Positions 12,084-15,264 of a DNA stretch of 15,264 bases are shown piece by piece. The stretch's first letter is position 1. Each line of letters begins with the position of its first letter. The stretch is taken from positions 1-15,264 of the forward strand of contig JAOZRM010000052.1 in the NCBI GenBank assembly GCA_029940175.1, in the 5' to 3' direction. A model generated the notes under the pieces. The model made no database searches. It saw only the letters and a program-made list of their open reading frames with translations, and had not been told where the DNA came from. This stretch comes from Candidatus Sabulitectum sp. GTDB taxonomy: Bacteria > Fermentibacterota > Fermentibacteria > Fermentibacterales > JCC-6. The position numbers and the translations under genes are program-made.

Positions 12084-12800
12084 TTAGATCAAACCCAGAA
12101 AATCAATCACAAGTGAGCGGTAAGGTGCGCCACCTGTTTCAAGAATATCACTGAACCTCAGCCCGACCCGAACCTGGCCAAAGCTTTCCCAGTAAACTTC
12201 AATATCCACAAAACCACCGGTTTTATCAAATCTGTATCCGGTGTCACCATTTGTTGCAAGATCCCAGTCTGCGGCAACCCCGAATCCACCGGGGAACGAT
12301 TTATCCACTCCAAGCCAGCTTCCAATATGATCAGCATCATCACCGGTCAGGTTTACCCCGAAATGAAAACCCATGTCGCCACCCCACCCGATAAAATTCT
12401 TGCTGAATACCAGGTAGAAATCTCTTGCAGGTCTCAGATACTCAGCTCCTGACCTGGAGTGTTCCTCTTCATTGTCATACCCCAGTGCGATTGCAGGAAA
12501 GGTTTGCTTCTCATCAAAAACTCTGAATCTTGCTTTGAGATATACTTCGTCAAACCAGTCCGGGTCACGAGTACCTGTGATATTCCATCCACCAAATCCC
12601 AGTCCAGCCATAAATCTTGGCAGAATACCTGCAGTTACTGAAAATTTAAGCCCTGTGGTGGGGAAAGTACTCATGGCAACATTAAACGTTCTCGGTGCAA
12701 TAACCCCGGCTGTGGGCTCACCTGCAACCCTCATAAGTTCACCAGCCTGACCACTGGAGCTGATCAAAAGAACAAGTGTGGCAAGAAACAACGATTTCAT
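12084..12800 (-). CDS. Predicted YjbH-like outer-membrane beta-barrel protein
   Basis: 238 residues with a clear signal peptide (MKSLFLATLVLLISSSGQA, cleavage after 19). The mature chain is full of short alternating strands rich in Gly and aromatic residues, as in outer-membrane barrels. Around residues 84-136 the order EVYLKARFRVFDEKQTFPAI, ALGYDN, then FYLVFSKNF resembles the YjbH/DUF940 group ('lKxRlxxE....PaxAlGxxD ... yxVaSK'), proteins linked to exopolysaccharide export. Here it stands alone without polysaccharide genes. The last residues SLVIDFLGLI form a strand but end in Ile instead of the usual aromatic. ATG 12800 overlaps the dnaE stop by 4 nt (ATGA), and GGAGGT precedes it. Barrel nature is fairly sure; the family name is tentative. 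Confidence 0.75.
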   Translation of the reverse strand: MKSLFLATLVLLISSSGQAGELMRVAGEPTAGVIAPRTFNVAMSTFPTTGLKFSVTAGILPRFMAGLGFGGWNITGTRDPDWFDEVYLKARFRVFDEKQTFPAIALGYDNEEEHSRSGAEYLRPARDFYLVFSKNFIGWGGDMGFHFGVNLTGDDADHIGSWLGVDKSFPGGFGVAADWDLATNGDTGYRFDKTGGFVDIEVYWESFGQVRVGLRFSDILETGGAPYRSLVIDFLGLI

Positions 12801-15264
12801 CTGAACCTCCCGTCACCCCGGCAAAGAGAAACTTTCGATAGAGAAGGTAAAATACTTCTCAGCCCTGCCAGAACTTGATTATCTGTTTTCACGGTAATTG
12901 ATCTGGAAATCGCGTTGACCACCCTCCCTGAAGGAAACTTCACTTTCATGAAAACCTTTCCCGTACCGGGATTAGCTTTCAGAAAATCAGCCACCTGTTC
13001 AAGAACGATCATATCGCATCCATAACCGTCAACCTCAATATAGACTCCGGAATTCATTAATTCTCTGGACTTATTCAGAGGAACAACTCTGTTGACAAGC
13101 ATTTTGTTTTCCCTGTCTTTTTTGCCCTCTGTCACCTCTCCCTCGAAGAGAAGAAGCACGCCTTTCTGGATCAGGTCTCCGTACCTCTCAAGCACATCGG
13201 AAAAGAAAAGAACCTCTGCTGATCCTTTTTTACCGGTAATGGTCACAAAAGCCATTACCCCTCTCCGGGTATTTATCTTTCTGATCTCTGAGATGGTTCC
13301 GGCAACAGAAAGATTACCAATAGGGGCAAAATCAATCTGATCAACATAATGAGTTGTGAAACCCCTGATCTCCTCGCTGTAAATATCAAGTGGATGGCCG
13401 GAGAAATAAAAGCCAAGCATCTCCCTTTCCTTTTCCAGCTTGTCCTCGAGAGGGATTTCCTTGCATGCAGCCAGAAGAGGAACAACAGGTTCACTTTCAG
13501 TAGAACCGAATAGTGACATCTGGCCTGAGTCGTGATGCTGCCTGGCTGCAGAAGCATACTCAAGGGCCTGCTCAACCACTTTGAGTTGCTGAGCCCGATT
13601 ACCCTCCAGGCAGTCTGTAGCTCCAGCAAGAATAAGAGACTCAAGTGCCCTTTTGTTCAGTCCGGAAGATTCTTTAATAAGTGAAACACCGGCACACAGA
13701 TCAAATATGGTCTTGAAGCTTCCAGAGATGTTTCTCGCCTGCACGATCTCTTCAGCCGAAGTCATGCCCACATTCTTGATAGCGGCAAGGGAATAAACTA
13801 TTTCCCCGGGCGTGGAAGCGACAAACCGTGCCATGCCAAGGTTAACTGAAGGACCTCTGACGGTTACCCCGAGACGTGCCGTTTCACGAATAAGAGATCT
13901 CAGCTTCGATACCTCGCCAACTTCACTTGTTAGATACGCAGCCATGAATTCTGCAGGATAATGACGCTTAAGATAAGCTGTTCTGTAGGCGATTATCGCA
14001 TAGCAGACTGCATGAGATTTATTAAACCCGTATTCCGCAAATTTCTTTATCAGACCCCATATTTCAATTGCTTTTTTCTTCGGTATCTCCCTTGCCGCAG
14101 TACCCTTCAGAAATACAGTCTTCATCTTTGCCATCTGGGCAACAATCTTCTTGGACATTGCCCTTCTCAGATTGTCGGCTTCTGTCATACTCATTCCGGC
14201 AAGTACATTGGCAATACGCATAACCTGCTCCTGATAGATGGTTACGCCGTACGTTTCCTCAAGTACTTCTTTCAAAGAAGGATGGGGGTAACTGATATTC
14301 TCCTCTCTGGCACTCATCTCCTTGTTTGCGGCATAAATATCTATCATGTGCATGGATCCGGGTCTGTAAATGGCAACGGCTGCTGTAACATCATCAAAAC
14401 GGTTAACACCGATCTTCCGAAGAGCTTCCCGCATTCCGCTGCTTTCAAGCTGGAAGATGGCTGTAGTATCTCCGGAGCTGATCATTTCCAGGGTTGCAGC
14501 ATCATCAAAAGGTAGCTCATCAATGGAAAAATCCGGTTTGTAAAGTCTGATAGCCTCTTCTGCATAATGAATCACCGTTACAGTTTTTAATCCGAGAACA
14601 TCCAGCTTGAGCAGGCCGATTTTCTCTGCAGCCTTCTTCTCGTACTGGGTGGTAACCCCTTTTCCCCTGGCCCAATAAAGAGGTACATGTGTATCAAGCC
14701 GACCCGGTGTGATCACAACACCTGCTGCATGTACACCGGCGTGTCTCACCATACCGGAAAGACGATCTGCATACTCCACCAACCTGGAAGCCTTCTCTAT
14801 AGAATTAATCTTGCTCTTGATAGCTGTGTTAGATTCAGCAATCTCGAAGAGAGTCTTGCCGCTGCCGTCGTCCGCCTCCCCAAAGAGTTTTGAAAAAGCG
14901 TCACCATCATCGTAACTCATTCCAAGAACCCTGGCGATATCCTTGATAACAGCTTTATTTTTCATCCTGCTGTATGTAATTATCTGACAAACACTCTCTT
15001 TTCCATAGAGAAGTTTCAAGTGATCAATTACCTCACCCCTGCGCTCAACACAAACATCCAGATCAATATCCGGCATCTCTTTTCGTGCGGGATTCAGGAA
15101 ACGTTCAAAACTTAGATCGTAATCAAGAGGATTCACATCTGTTATGTCAACCGCAAAAGAAACTAGGCTTCCGGCTGCTGAGCCCCTGCCGGGGCCAACT
15201 GGAATGCCTTCCTTCCGAGCCCATCGCATGAGTTCCGAAACTATAAGGAAGTATCCGGGGAAAC
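12797..15264 (-). CDS. dnaE: DNA polymerase III alpha subunit, C-terminal 821 residues (5' end outside the window)
   Basis: Replicative polymerase of the C family. The frame is open to the window edge and begins within FPGYFLIVSELMRWARKEGI, well inside the protein, so the PHP domain and start lie beyond 15264; a Met at 15229 is not the start. Visible in order: GIPVGPGRGSAAGSLV, the palm acids of DIDLD (15056-15070), the third catalytic Asp in LKLDVLGLKT, the fingers block AIFQLESSGMREALRK, EETYGVTIYQEQVM and GFNKSHAVCYA, the helix-hairpin-helix region, an internal beta-clamp motif QMSLF (13508-13522), the conserved LGFYFSGHPLD, an OB domain (about VAGTISEIRKINTRRGVMAF onward) and a C-terminal domain. 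The polymerase core is intact, DnaE rather than PolC type. It is the first visible gene of the long minus-strand train. Confidence 0.97.
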   Translation of the reverse strand, partial: FPGYFLIVSELMRWARKEGIPVGPGRGSAAGSLVSFAVDITDVNPLDYDLSFERFLNPARKEMPDIDLDVCVERRGEVIDHLKLLYGKESVCQIITYSRMKNKAVIKDIARVLGMSYDDGDAFSKLFGEADDGSGKTLFEIAESNTAIKSKINSIEKASRLVEYADRLSGMVRHAGVHAAGVVITPGRLDTHVPLYWARGKGVTTQYEKKAAEKIGLLKLDVLGLKTVTVIHYAEEAIRLYKPDFSIDELPFDDAATLEMISSGDTTAIFQLESSGMREALRKIGVNRFDDVTAAVAIYRPGSMHMIDIYAANKEMSAREENISYPHPSLKEVLEETYGVTIYQEQVMRIANVLAGMSMTEADNLRRAMSKKIVAQMAKMKTVFLKGTAAREIPKKKAIEIWGLIKKFAEYGFNKSHAVCYAIIAYRTAYLKRHYPAEFMAAYLTSEVGEVSKLRSLIRETARLGVTVRGPSVNLGMARFVASTPGEIVYSLAAIKNVGMTSAEEIVQARNISGSFKTIFDLCAGVSLIKESSGLNKRALESLILAGATDCLEGNRAQQLKVVEQALEYASAARQHHDSGQMSLFGSTESEPVVPLLAACKEIPLEDKLEKEREMLGFYFSGHPLDIYSEEIRGFTTHYVDQIDFAPIGNLSVAGTISEIRKINTRRGVMAFVTITGKKGSAEVLFFSDVLERYGDLIQKGVLLLFEGEVTEGKKDRENKMLVNRVVPLNKSRELMNSGVYIEVDGYGCDMIVLEQVADFLKANPGTGKVFMKVKFPSGRVVNAISRSITVKTDNQVLAGLRSILPSLSKVSLCRGDGRFR

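Noticed and set aside
13961..14515. 184-codon plus-strand open frame
   Set aside because: It is antisense to the conserved fingers/helix region of dnaE, with no motif and no start signals.
15229..15264. Met at 15229 as the dnaE start
   Set aside because: The frame continues to the window edge with conserved DnaE sequence (FPGYFLIV), so the gene simply runs out of the window.
1..15264. CRISPR arrays, IS elements, integrase/attachment sites, toxin-antitoxin or defence modules
   Set aside because: I saw no spaced direct repeats, terminal inverted repeats, transposase/integrase motifs, or paired small toxin-like frames; the STAND-like protein lacks an effector domain and Walker motifs, so I do not call it a defence gene.

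Overview
This is a bacterial chromosomal core segment of about 15 kb. Genes have clear Shine-Dalgarno sites (GGAGGT/AGGAGG type), a complete tRNA encodes its own CCA end, and the translation and replication genes are of bacterial type. LspA and a signal-peptide-bearing beta-barrel-like protein point to a diderm (Gram-negative) cell. Base composition looks moderate. The mix of ordinary housekeeping genes with several proteins I recognise only faintly suggests a poorly sampled lineage. My low-confidence impression is an FCB-type or candidate-phylum bacterium such as Fermentibacteria/Aegiribacteria; nothing in the window proves this. I see no phage, IS, CRISPR, integrase or plasmid signal.

Layout, left to right. 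Positions 1-2143 hold a minus-strand translation block read right to left: tRNA-Val(GAC), thrS, then the first 26 codons of infC, which appears to start with the rare codon ATC. The 2144-2350 gap holds two back-to-back sigma70-type promoters, one firing left into tRNA-Val/thrS/infC and one firing right into a secreted protein gene of unknown function (2351-3013). That gene converges on the long minus-strand block at a shared hairpin terminator (3012-3039).

Positions 3063-15264 are one unbroken minus-strand train of ten genes: dnaE (5' end outside the window), a YjbH-like outer-membrane protein, an M29 aminopeptidase, a 58-residue Trm112/YcaR-type zinc protein, a DUF167/YggU protein, an 872-residue TPR protein with what looks like a ruined STAND-type NTPase module, a half-length purine-nucleoside-phosphorylase-like protein without its catalytic residues, ileS, lspA and arcC. 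Junctions range from 14-bp gaps to overlaps of 1, 4, 4, 4, 8 and about 11 bp, so it reads as one operon with translational coupling.

Functionally the window is mostly gene expression: two aminoacyl-tRNA synthetases, a tRNA, IF-3, replicative polymerase, Trm112-like protein and lipoprotein signal peptidase, plus peptide turnover (M29) and carbamoyl-phosphate/ATP metabolism (carbamate kinase). The most unusual content is the pair of apparent pseudo-enzymes upstream of ileS (PNP-like 7244-7768 and STAND-like 7783-10401) and the infC start codon. I found no convincing defence or mobile system.
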